Shown: positions 8,458-14,640 of the stretch, one piece after another
Layout of the letters: each line of letters begins with the position of its first letter
Position numbering within the stretch: the first letter of the stretch is position 1
Assembly (NCBI RefSeq): GCF_032670585.1
Contig: NZ_JAVQHL010000002.1
Location: 1,178,001 to 1,242,000 of the forward strand
Length of the DNA stretch: 64,000 nucleotides
Direction: 5' to 3'
Source: Ostreiculturibacter nitratireducens
GTDB taxonomy: Bacteria; Pseudomonadota; Alphaproteobacteria; Rhodobacterales; Rhodobacteraceae
Translations under genes and position numbers: made by a program
Notes under the pieces: model-generated
Seen by the model: only the letters and a program-made list of their open reading frames with translations
The model's database searches: none
What the model was told of the DNA's origin: nothing

Positions 8458-9363
8458 ATGACGCTGACCCCCGAACAGAAGGCCGAAATCGAGGAGGCCC
8501 GGTCCCACACGCGCCAGACCCTGCGCGCCGTCTCGGAGGGGATGGAGAAGCACCTCTACAATGCCCACGAGGTCCTCGACCATGGCCTCGTCCGCGTCAT
8601 CGACTACATGGGCGACGACGCCGCGATCTGCCAGGCGGCGCGGGTTTCCTACGGCCGGGGCACAAAGGCCGTGTCGAACGATGAGGGCCTCATCCGCTAC
8701 CTCATGCGCCACTGGCACTCGACCCCGTTCGAGATGTGCGAGGTCAAGTTCCACGTCAAACTGCCGGTCTTCGTCGCCCGCCAGTGGATTCGCCACCGCA
8801 CCGCGAACGTCAACGAATACTCCGCCCGCTACTCGATCCTGGACCGGGAGTTCTACATCCCCGCGCCCGAACACCTCGCCGCCCAGTCCACCGCGAACGC
8901 GCAGGGCCGCGGCGAACTGCTGGAGGGGGAGGAGGCGCAGCGCGTCCTCGACTGGCTCCGCGACGACGCGACCCGCGCCTACGACCACTACGAGGAAATG
9001 CTGAGCCAGGAGGGCCAGAAGGGCCTCGCGCGCGAGCTTGCCCGGATGAACCTGCCCGCCAACATCTACACCCAGTGGTACTGGAAGATCGACCTCCACA
9101 ACCTCTTCCACTTCCTGCGCCTGCGCGCCGACTCCCACGCCCAGTACGAGATCCGCGCCTATGCCGAGACGATGTGCGGCATCGTGAAGGACTGGGTCCC
9201 GCTCGCCTATGGCGCGTTCGAGGACTACCGCATGGGCGGCGCCCAGCTCTCCCAAAGGGCGATCGAAGTCTTGAAACGTCGCCTCAAAGGTGAGACCGTC
9301 ACGCAGGAGACCTCCGGCATGTCGAAGGGCGAGTGGAGGGAGTTCGAGGAGGTTTGGGGGTGA
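8458..9363 (+). CDS. thyX: Flavin-dependent thymidylate synthase
   Basis: Makes dTMP from dUMP using methylenetetrahydrofolate, FAD and NADPH. The ThyX signature R-H-R-x7-S is at residues 112-122 (IRHRTANVNEYSARYS), preceded by the substrate segment WHSTPFEMCEVKFHVKLPVF and followed by LARMNLPANIYTQWYWKIDLHNLFHFL. The 301-residue length is typical of alphaproteobacterial ThyX. The ATG at 8458 has GAAGGAGG upstream. The following accessory gene starts only a few bases after its stop. Confidence 0.96.
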   Translation: MTLTPEQKAEIEEARSHTRQTLRAVSEGMEKHLYNAHEVLDHGLVRVIDYMGDDAAICQAARVSYGRGTKAVSNDEGLIRYLMRHWHSTPFEMCEVKFHVKLPVFVARQWIRHRTANVNEYSARYSILDREFYIPAPEHLAAQSTANAQGRGELLEGEEAQRVLDWLRDDATRAYDHYEEMLSQEGQKGLARELARMNLPANIYTQWYWKIDLHNLFHFLRLRADSHAQYEIRAYAETMCGIVKDWVPLAYGAFEDYRMGGAQLSQRAIEVLKRRLKGETVTQETSGMSKGEWREFEEVWG

Positions 9364-9367
9364 GATT

Positions 9368-10117
9368 GTGATTGTGCCCCCTTTGATTGAAGGCCCTCTT
9401 CAAAGGCAGATACTATTAATGAAGCTCCTTCACGAGATGGAGCGACGTCCAGCTTTTGGCCGACAATATAACAACGATCCGGATGGGCCGATTCGCCTTT
9501 GGATTGCCCGTACCCAGTCATTGGTAGACCGAGTTAGCATTAAGCGTTCAATTGAGTTTGGTGCAGCATTGTCTACTTCATCTCAATGTTGGGTGCCAGC
9601 AATGGCCGCGCTTCAAATTGCAGTTCGCAGTGCGATCGAAGACCTGAAGCTCGAACTTGAACTCTTTCAGAATGATCAGATTGGGACGATCTACGATGTC
9701 GGACAAGAGTATAGGTTCGCAAAAGACCTTCTGGCGATAGTGGAAAACGCAGATTCTGAGATCTTCGTTGTCGATCCATACTTCGCTCCGTCTGCATTTA
9801 CGCTAGTCTTTTCGGAAGTAGAAGTAGTCTCCGCGACAGTGCGAATACTCATGGGAAAAGGTGCCGACGGAGTGAGAGAGGTTAGCCGAAGATACACTGC
9901 CGAGACGGGCGTGAGTGTGGATGTGCGGACGTCTAAATCGATACACGACCGGCTGTTATTTATCGACAAGAGCGAGTGTTGGTTGATCGGTGGATCCGTG
10001 AAGGATGGCGGAAAAAAGCCAACCTATATTATGCCTGTGCAGCCAGCACTTGTTGCGAAAAAACTAGAAATCTACGAGGAAATCTGGGCCAAGGCAAACA
10101 AAGTGCCCACTCCGTAA
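9368..10117 (+). CDS. Phospholipase-D-like protein, AT-rich, probably acquired
   Basis: About 249 residues from a GTG at 9368 (ATT at 9365, GTG at 9374 and ATG at 9419 are alternatives; no clear ribosome site). The C-terminal half resembles the phospholipase D superfamily: FVVDPYFAPSAF, then H193-D-R195-x4-D200 and GGS ending at about residue 210. This is a single HKD-like motif with Arg in place of Lys, so catalysis would need a dimer and is uncertain. The N-terminal half is helical and unrecognised. Base composition is visibly more AT-rich than all neighbours and codon use includes many ATA, TTA and AAA codons, which suggests horizontal transfer. Similar stand-alone proteins occur in mobile or defence contexts, but a defence role is only a guess. 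Confidence 0.7.
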   Translation: MIVPPLIEGPLQRQILLMKLLHEMERRPAFGRQYNNDPDGPIRLWIARTQSLVDRVSIKRSIEFGAALSTSSQCWVPAMAALQIAVRSAIEDLKLELELFQNDQIGTIYDVGQEYRFAKDLLAIVENADSEIFVVDPYFAPSAFTLVFSEVEVVSATVRILMGKGADGVREVSRRYTAETGVSVDVRTSKSIHDRLLFIDKSECWLIGGSVKDGGKKPTYIMPVQPALVAKKLEIYEEIWAKANKVPTP

Positions 10118-10120
10118 TCA

Positions 10121-10193
10121 GTAGGGTGCGCATTCATTGCGCACCACTCCACTCGCGTGCCAAACCATGATGCGCAATGAATGCGCATCCTAC
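10121..10193. repeat. REPIN-like paired palindrome
   Basis: Two arms, TGCGCATTCATTGCGCA at 10127-10143 and its exact reverse complement at 10171-10187, flanked outside by GTAGGG and TCCTAC, give a stem of about 23 base pairs with one G/T mismatch around a 27-base centre. Each arm is itself a partial palindrome (TGCGCA...TGCGCA). This is the architecture of a REPIN, two REP sequences in inverted orientation, and it lies directly at the 3' end of a REP-associated transposase gene. The right arm overlaps that gene's stop codon. Confidence 0.75.
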
Positions 10194-10672
10194 GCCATCG
10201 CCGGAGCCCCGGAGGCATCGCGGTGATAGGATGAGAACGGCCAATCGGCCGGGTCCTCCACCAATCCATGCTTCACCGGATTGATCCAGCAATAGCGCAC
10301 ATGGGCGCGAAGGTCGTCCTCGTCGCGGATATGATGTTCCCAGAACCGCCTCTGCCAGATGCCGTGCTCGCGCCGCACCGCATGGCTTGGCCGCCGCTCG
10401 ACATGCGGCATGGCGCGCGAGAACCGCGCCTTGATCACGCTCCACCGTGTCGAGAAATCCGAATCTCCGTCCGGCAAGGTCCAGACGCAGTGCATGTGAT
10501 CCGGCAATACGACCCAGGCGTCGATGAAGAAGGGTCTTTCCGCGCGTGTCTGCCGAACGGACTGGCGCAACGTCTCTATCTCGCGCGTCAGCAAGTCCGA
10601 TCCGCGCGTGGCAAGTGTGACCGTGAAGAACACGGTTGCACCGGGCAGCTTGGGGCGTCGATAGTTTGACAT
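10190..10672 (-). CDS. REP-associated tyrosine transposase (RAYT, Y1 family)
   Basis: Single-strand DNA nuclease of the IS200-related Y1 superfamily, 160 residues. The HUH-type metal site is in VLPDHMHCVWTLP (H-M-H) and the candidate nucleophilic tyrosine is in HVRYCWINPVKHGL. The opening RRPKLPGATVFFTVTLATR and the ending DWPFSSYHRD are classic for REP-associated transposases, which are normally single-copy, host-fixed and linked to dispersed REP palindromes. The matching palindrome pair sits at its 3' end. Not flanked by insertion-sequence ends, so it is a domesticated element rather than an IS. Confidence 0.9.
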   Translation of the reverse strand: MSNYRRPKLPGATVFFTVTLATRGSDLLTREIETLRQSVRQTRAERPFFIDAWVVLPDHMHCVWTLPDGDSDFSTRWSVIKARFSRAMPHVERRPSHAVRREHGIWQRRFWEHHIRDEDDLRAHVRYCWINPVKHGLVEDPADWPFSSYHRDASGAPAMA

Positions 10673-10723
10673 GCCCCAGGATCAACCGATCCTGGTAAAC
10701 AAACCCTTGCAGGGTGCCCCGCC

Positions 10724-11149
10724 ATGTCCGACCTCACCCGCTTCCTCGACGCGCAGTTCTCCACCTGGCCCGCGGCGCTGGCCGAGTTGAAGGAGGAGCG
10801 CAAGACCACGCACTGGATGTGGTTCATCTTTCCGCAACTGAAATCTCTTGGCCGCTCGGCCACCGCTCAGCATTTCGGCATCGAGGACCTGTCCGAGGCG
10901 CGGGACTACCTCGCCCACCCGGTGCTCGGCGAACGTCTGACCGAGGCCGCCCGCGCCCTCCTCGCCCATCGGGGCCAAACCGCCGAGGCGATCCTCGGGC
11001 CCATCGACGCGCTGAAGCTCCGCTCCTCCGCCACGCTCTTCCGCGAGGCGGGCGGCGGGCCGGAGTTCCAGGCCATCCTCGACGTCTTCTACGGCGGCGA
11101 GGCCTGCCCCCTCACGCTCGCCGAACTTGCACCCCGGCGCGGGGCCTGA
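10724..11149 (+). CDS. DUF1810 family protein
   Basis: Soluble 141-residue protein with the DUF1810 hallmarks: an aromatic start (LTRFLDAQFSTWPAALAEL), the invariant HWMWFIFPQLKSLGRS segment, then AQHFGI, EARDYLAHPVLGERL and the ending KLRSSATLF. No signal peptide or membrane segment. The biochemical role of DUF1810 is not established. It lies 34 bases upstream of the ArsC/Spx-like gene, probably in one transcript. Confidence 0.9.
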   Translation: MSDLTRFLDAQFSTWPAALAELKEERKTTHWMWFIFPQLKSLGRSATAQHFGIEDLSEARDYLAHPVLGERLTEAARALLAHRGQTAEAILGPIDALKLRSSATLFREAGGGPEFQAILDVFYGGEACPLTLAELAPRRGA

Positions 11150-11183
11150 TTAACCCCTTCCAACCCATCGAAGGAGGCGAGGC

Positions 11184-11513
11184 ATGATCCTCTACGGCAT
11201 CCCCAGCTGCGACAGCTGCCGCAAGGCCCTGAAGGAAATCCGCGCTGCCGGGCAGGAGGTGGAGTTCCGCGACATCCGCACCGAGCCGCTGACCGAGGCC
11301 GAGCGGGGCGAGTTCCTCGACGCCTTCGGAGACGCGCTGATCAACCGCGCCTCGACCACCTGGCGCGGATTGTCGGAGGAAGAGCGGGCCGGGGACGCCG
11401 GTGCTCTTCTTGCGGCGAACCCGACGCTGATGAAGCGTCCGGTGATCCGCGAAGGTGAAAGCCTGCATCTTGGGTGGAAACCCGACACCAGGGCGAGGGT
11501 TCTAAAGGCCTAG
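11184..11513 (+). CDS. ArsC/Spx/YffB-family thioredoxin-fold protein
   Basis: Cytoplasmic 109-residue thioredoxin-fold protein. The N-terminal MILYGIPSCDSCRKAL has C9-x-x-C12, and the second half has the family segment INRASTTWRGL and LMKRPVIREG with the conserved Arg. The length and pattern fit the YffB/Spx branch (glutathione-dependent or redox-linked) better than true arsenate reductase, so arsenic detoxification should not be assumed. AAGGAGG-like spacing (GAAGGAGGCGAGGC) precedes the ATG. A hairpin follows the stop. Confidence 0.88.
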   Translation: MILYGIPSCDSCRKALKEIRAAGQEVEFRDIRTEPLTEAERGEFLDAFGDALINRASTTWRGLSEEERAGDAGALLAANPTLMKRPVIREGESLHLGWKPDTRARVLKA

Positions 11514-11526
11514 TTCCAAATACAAA

Positions 11527-11547
11527 GGCCCGCGCCGGGCGCGGGCC
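11527..11547. terminator. Intergenic terminator hairpin between convergent genes
   Basis: GGCCCGCGC and GCGCGGGCC form a nine-pair stem with a three-base CGG loop. Read leftward the stem is followed by TTTGTATTT, so it best serves the cold-shock gene; it can also fold on the rightward transcript of the ArsC-like gene, where the T-run is lacking. Confidence 0.7.
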
Positions 11548-11569
11548 ACAGTAGCCGCTTGAGCGACGT

Positions 11570-11776
11570 TCAGAGCAGCTTCAGGTCCGATGCCGAGGAC
11601 CGGCCGTCGCGGCCCGCCTGCAGTTCGTAGCTGATCTTCTGATTGTCGTTCAGGCTCTTCAGACCCGCCCGCTCCACGGCAGAGATATGGACGAACACAT
11701 CCTTCCCGCCGTCATCGGGCGCGATGAACCCATAACCCTTCGTCGTATTGAACCATTTCACGGTGCCAGTGGCCAT
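11570..11776 (-). CDS. cspA: Cold-shock domain protein
   Basis: Small RNA/single-stranded-DNA chaperone of 68 residues with one cold-shock domain. RNP1-like KGYGFIAP and RNP2-like DVFVHISAV are present, starting MATGTVKWFNTTKG. The ATG at 11776 is preceded by GGAGG. Gene symbol is generic: alphaproteobacteria carry several csp paralogues. A perfect hairpin lies in the presumed 5' leader, and a terminator follows the stop. Confidence 0.94.
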   Translation of the reverse strand: MATGTVKWFNTTKGYGFIAPDDGGKDVFVHISAVERAGLKSLNDNQKISYELQAGRDGRSSASDLKLL

Positions 11777-11799
11777 CCGCTTCCTCCATCTCAAGTACT

Positions 11800-11818
11800 C
11801 CCCGGCACCATGCCGGGG
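11800..11818 (-). promoter_or_regulatory. Hairpin in the 5' leader of cspA
   Basis: CCCCGGCA and TGCCGGGG form a perfect eight-pair stem with a three-base loop, 24-42 bases before the cspA start codon. Cold-shock mRNAs in enterobacteria have structured, temperature-sensitive leaders; a similar role here is inference. No T-run follows, so it is not a good terminator for the upstream doxX transcript. Confidence 0.5.
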
Positions 11819-11923
11819 CCGTGCAGCCAGGTCTTTCGGGTCTTCCGGCTGCCCCGAAACGAGGGAGGCGGTAGGAAAGTCCGCAGTCACGCGAGAAGGA
11901 GCATGGCAAAACCCGGTAAAAAA

Positions 11924-12496
11924 TCAAGTGGGCAGAGTTGTGGCCCGATTGTGACGTTGCGCGGTCAGGAATCGATCGGCTGACAGGGGGCCGCCGCCGA
12001 GGAAAACCGGCACGAGAAGGACCACGATCCAGAACGCCCGCTGGTCGAGGATCAGCGCCCCGGACGCCCCGTCGAACCACGCGCCGAGATCGCCGCCCGT
12101 GACGCCGTGGCCGTAGATATCCGTCAGGCTCTGCACGGTCACGAAGCCGATCATCCCGAGGCAGGCGAGCCGCGTGAACAGCCCCGCCACGATGAGCGCC
12201 GGCAGCAGGAACTCCGCCCACATGCCCGCCGTCACGACGGCCCAGTGGAAGAGGCCGAGTTGCGAGACATCGTAGCCCGCGGCCTCGGCCGCCTTCGGGA
12301 AGATCTGGATGTAGGCGCCGCTTGATGGGGAGATGAAGCCGAAAACTCCGTCCCCGAGCTTCGTTGCGGCGGAGCGCCAGAAATACATTAGCAGCACGGC
12401 GGCGAAGACCGCCCTCGCCAACGTCGGCAGGACTGCCGGGGCCAGAGCCATCAGGCGGCGCGCGATTGCGTCGTGGATCGCAATGACCGTGTTCAT
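11924..12496 (-). CDS. DoxX-family membrane protein of the bufferin operon
   Basis: Inner-membrane protein of 190 residues with about four hydrophobic segments (residues about 24-42, 82-104, 106-126 and 148-168) and the DoxX-like SAATKLGD, KAAEAAG and WAEFLLPALIVAGLFTRLA. DoxX proteins are small quinone-linked or redox membrane proteins, and they are frequent last genes of DUF692/DUF2282 clusters. Its start overlaps the stop of bufC by ATGA, so it is translationally coupled. Its role in bufferin export, redox delivery or copper handling is unproven. Confidence 0.88.
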   Translation of the reverse strand: MNTVIAIHDAIARRLMALAPAVLPTLARAVFAAVLLMYFWRSAATKLGDGVFGFISPSSGAYIQIFPKAAEAAGYDVSQLGLFHWAVVTAGMWAEFLLPALIVAGLFTRLACLGMIGFVTVQSLTDIYGHGVTGGDLGAWFDGASGALILDQRAFWIVVLLVPVFLGGGPLSADRFLTAQRHNRATTLPT

Positions 12497-13221
12497 GGCG
12501 CTTCCTCCTTAATCTCAGCTATCGCGCCACTGCCGATCAGCACCGCGAAGATCGCCGCCGGATCGACCCCGGCAGCGTCCAGCGCCGGACCGAGAGGTTC
12601 CCCGTCCTGAAGCCGAGCGACGGCCTCGCCGCCGCCCGGCGGAAGAAGCCGCGGGCTCGGGTCGAAGCCCGGCCGGGTCACCAGGACGTCTTCGGCGCGC
12701 ATAGCGGGCGAGGGGGCTCCTTCCTCGGCATTCGCGCTCCAGATCGCGTGAAGAGGCCAACGCGACCGGAGAAGGGTCACGGCGGGGGCGAAGACGACCC
12801 GTGCCGCCAGAAGGCGTTCGGGCAGCATGTCGACCGCGGTCAGGGCTTTCGCGTCGGCCGCGTGGTAGGCCCGCCGCAGCGCCAGCTCCAGCCGTGCGAC
12901 GTCGGGCAGGTATCCGAGGTGGGCGACCGGCGGGAAGGTTTCGAGGAAGGCCGGCATCTCGGCCCCGTAGAACATCAGGATGGGAGTGGCCGGAGGATGC
13001 GCGCGCAGGTAGATGCCCGCCATCGCGTCGAAGAACTCTTCGCCGACGATCTTCCTGACGACCGGAAAGGCCGTTCGCAAGGCCTCGGTCAGGCTCACAG
13101 CCACGTTATTGCGGTAGACTGCAAACCGGCGCCCCGCAGGTGCGCCGCCCGGGCCCTGAAGGCCGTGCGGCACCGCATGGTCGGGGTCCAAGAGTGCTTC
13201 GGTAAAGGCCGACTGGTTCAT
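12493..13221 (-). CDS. bufC: DUF2063 (HvfC/BufC-like) MNIO partner protein
   Basis: Soluble protein of 242 residues. The N-terminal DUF2063 region (residues about 5-95) has the family pattern FTEALLDPDHAVP, RRFAVYRNNVAVSLTEALRTAFPVVRKIVGEEFFDAMA and YLRAHPP. Family members bind the DUF692 enzyme and help present the precursor peptide. The ATG at 13221 lies in the stop codon of bufB (ATGA). A longer in-frame start exists within bufB but would add shadow sequence. Downstream it overlaps the doxX gene in the same way. Confidence 0.9.
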   Translation of the reverse strand: MNQSAFTEALLDPDHAVPHGLQGPGGAPAGRRFAVYRNNVAVSLTEALRTAFPVVRKIVGEEFFDAMAGIYLRAHPPATPILMFYGAEMPAFLETFPPVAHLGYLPDVARLELALRRAYHAADAKALTAVDMLPERLLAARVVFAPAVTLLRSRWPLHAIWSANAEEGAPSPAMRAEDVLVTRPGFDPSPRLLPPGGGEAVARLQDGEPLGPALDAAGVDPAAIFAVLIGSGAIAEIKEEAP

Positions 13222-14072
13222 GCCGTCACCCTTTCGAGCACGCGTGCCGCGCGCGCCGCCTCTTCGGCCAGCACGGGCCATTCGGGGACGTCGTTGTCCC
13301 ACTCGATCAGCGTGGGCTTGGCGCCGCCCCGCGCCAGAGTATGGGCGTAGAGCGCCCAGACCGGGTCCACGACCTCGCAGCCGTGGCTGTCGATCAGGAG
13401 CGGCAGGCCAGCGTCGTCCGCCTGTTCGTCATGTCCGCCAAGATGGATCTCTCCGACGAGGTCCATCGGGAAACGGTCGATGTAATCGACGGGATCGGCC
13501 TGACGGTTTGTGCAGGCGACGAAGACGTTGTTCACGTCGAGGAGAAGCCCGCAGCCGGTCCGACGGGCGATCCCGGTCAGGAATTCGATCTCGTCCATCT
13601 CGGTCTCCGCGAAGGCGAGATAGGTCGAGGGGTTTTCAAGAAGCATCGCGCGGCCCAGGGCCTCCTGCACCTCTTCGATATGCTCGCTGACGCGGGCCAG
13701 AGTCTTGCGGGTGTAGGGCAGCGGCAGAAGGTCGTTCAGGAAGGCGCCCTCGTGCGTTGACCAGGCGAGGTGTTCGGAGAAACTCGCCGGTTGCAGCCAG
13801 GCCACGAGGTGCTTCAGCCGGGACAGGTGATCCCTGTCGAGCGGGCCTTCGCCGCCGATCGACAGGCCGACCCCGTGGACGGAGATCGGGAACCTTTCGG
13901 CGAGATGGCGCAGCTGGGCGATCGGCCGGCCGCCATCACCCATGTAGTTTTCTGCATGGATTTCCAGCCATTCGACCGGGGCTGGCGCCTCCAGTATGTT
14001 CGAAAAATGCTGGGGCTTGTAGCCCACGCCCGGACCAGCGGGCAGCGTTGCCTTAGGGGATTGGTCGAACAT
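13218..14072 (-). CDS. bufB: MNIO family RiPP-modifying enzyme (DUF692, BufB-like)
   Basis: Multinuclear non-heme iron oxidase of 284 residues with a TIM-barrel-like fold. Candidate metal ligands are visible in WLEIHAENYMG, ISVHGVGLS, FSEHLAW, LLENPSTYL, LLLDVNNVFV, GEIHLGGHDE, LIDSHG and IEWDNDVPEW, all typical of DUF692. These enzymes modify cysteines of precursor peptides; in bufferins they form thiooxazoles, as I recall from published work on Caulobacter. It follows the precursor gene after a strong hairpin and precedes bufC with an ATGA overlap. Every ligand segment looks intact, so it should be active. Confidence 0.93.
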   Translation of the reverse strand: MFDQSPKATLPAGPGVGYKPQHFSNILEAPAPVEWLEIHAENYMGDGGRPIAQLRHLAERFPISVHGVGLSIGGEGPLDRDHLSRLKHLVAWLQPASFSEHLAWSTHEGAFLNDLLPLPYTRKTLARVSEHIEEVQEALGRAMLLENPSTYLAFAETEMDEIEFLTGIARRTGCGLLLDVNNVFVACTNRQADPVDYIDRFPMDLVGEIHLGGHDEQADDAGLPLLIDSHGCEVVDPVWALYAHTLARGGAKPTLIEWDNDVPEWPVLAEEAARAARVLERVTA

Positions 14073-14090
14073 GTCAGCCTCCCGGACTGG

Positions 14091-14118
14091 GGCGCCCCCG
14101 GCGGGAACCGGGGGCGCC
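14091..14118 (-). promoter_or_regulatory. Intra-operon hairpin between bufA and bufB
   Basis: GGCGCCCCCGG and CCGGGGGCGCC form a perfect eleven-pair stem with a six-base loop, beginning seven bases after the bufA stop and ending 18 bases before the bufB start. No T-run follows. Such hairpins after a precursor gene usually protect the upstream mRNA or attenuate downstream transcription, giving more precursor than enzyme; that role is inferred. Confidence 0.7.
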
Positions 14119-14124
14119 GGTTCT

Positions 14125-14433
14125 TCAGCTCTGCGGGATGTCGCGCTCGAGCGCTTCGAGAGAGCCCATGCGGGCCGTGCCGTCTGCCATCTCGGGCAGC
14201 TCCATGGTCTCGCAGGTCCCGGCCGGAACGAGCTTCCAGGAGTTACCCTGATAGTCCACCTTCGAGGTGCCCGCGCAGGTCGTTCCCGGACCCGCGGCGC
14301 AGTCGTTCTCCCCGGCGAGGGCGACGCCGAAGCACTTCTCCATTTCCTGAGCGGCGGCCGGCGTGGCGATGTGCGCGGAAAATGCGGCAGCCAGTGCGGA
14401 GGCCACGGCGAGAGTCTTCACGTTATGAGACAT
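14125..14433 (-). CDS. bufA: DUF2282 bufferin precursor peptide (BufA1-like)
   Basis: Exported precursor of 102 residues. A signal peptide covers residues 1-28 (basic HNVK, hydrophobic LAVASALAAAFSAHIA, cleavage after PAAA). The mature part has four cysteines, C34, C45, C53 and C74, in the DUF2282 pattern EKCFGVALAGENDCAAGPGT, TCAGTS, and GNSWKLVPAGTCE. In characterised bufferins central cysteines become thiooxazoles and the peptide binds copper (my recollection of the literature). A 28-residue acidic tail (residues 75-102) follows the last cysteine. It is the first gene of the operon bufA-bufB-bufC-doxX. Confidence 0.93.
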   Translation of the reverse strand: MSHNVKTLAVASALAAAFSAHIATPAAAQEMEKCFGVALAGENDCAAGPGTTCAGTSKVDYQGNSWKLVPAGTCETMELPEMADGTARMGSLEALERDIPQS

Positions 14434-14516
14434 TTCTTCTTCCCTTGTTTTGTTCGTTCAAGCGTCGTCTGTTCGCGACAAGGAAAGGCTAGGGGAGGCG
14501 TCCGCTCACACGCCAT

Positions 14517-14545
14517 TCACGGAGCCGTGGCCCACGCCTCCGTGA
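14517..14545. promoter_or_regulatory. Inverted repeat upstream of bufA, possible operator
   Basis: TCACGGAG at 14517-14524 and CTCCGTGA at 14538-14545 form a perfect eight-base inverted repeat with a 13-base spacer, about 85-112 bases before the bufA start codon. It is the only clear symmetry in the thrS-bufA gap apart from the terminator. It could bind a copper- or stress-responsive regulator or sigma-linked factor, or be incidental structure. No convincing -35/-10 pair was identified. Confidence 0.35.
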
Positions 14546-14590
14546 CGATCTGAAACAAAACTGCGGCAAGCTGTCGCAGCAAAAAGGCAA

Positions 14591-14617
14591 GAGGCGCGGG
14601 GGGGGCGCCCGCGCCTC
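14591..14617. terminator. Terminator after thrS
   Basis: GAGGCGCGGG and CCCGCGCCTC form a ten-pair stem with a seven-base loop. Read leftward (bottom strand, downstream of thrS) the stem is followed by TTGCCTTTTT; read rightward it is followed by TTTTT. It therefore can act in either direction and insulates thrS from the bufferin operon. Confidence 0.85.
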
Positions 14618-14640
14618 TTTTTCGACTGCAAATCAAGAGT

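Noticed and set aside
11184..11513. True arsenate reductase
   Set aside because: The C9-x-x-C12 and overall pattern fit the YffB/Spx branch; no arsenic genes are nearby.
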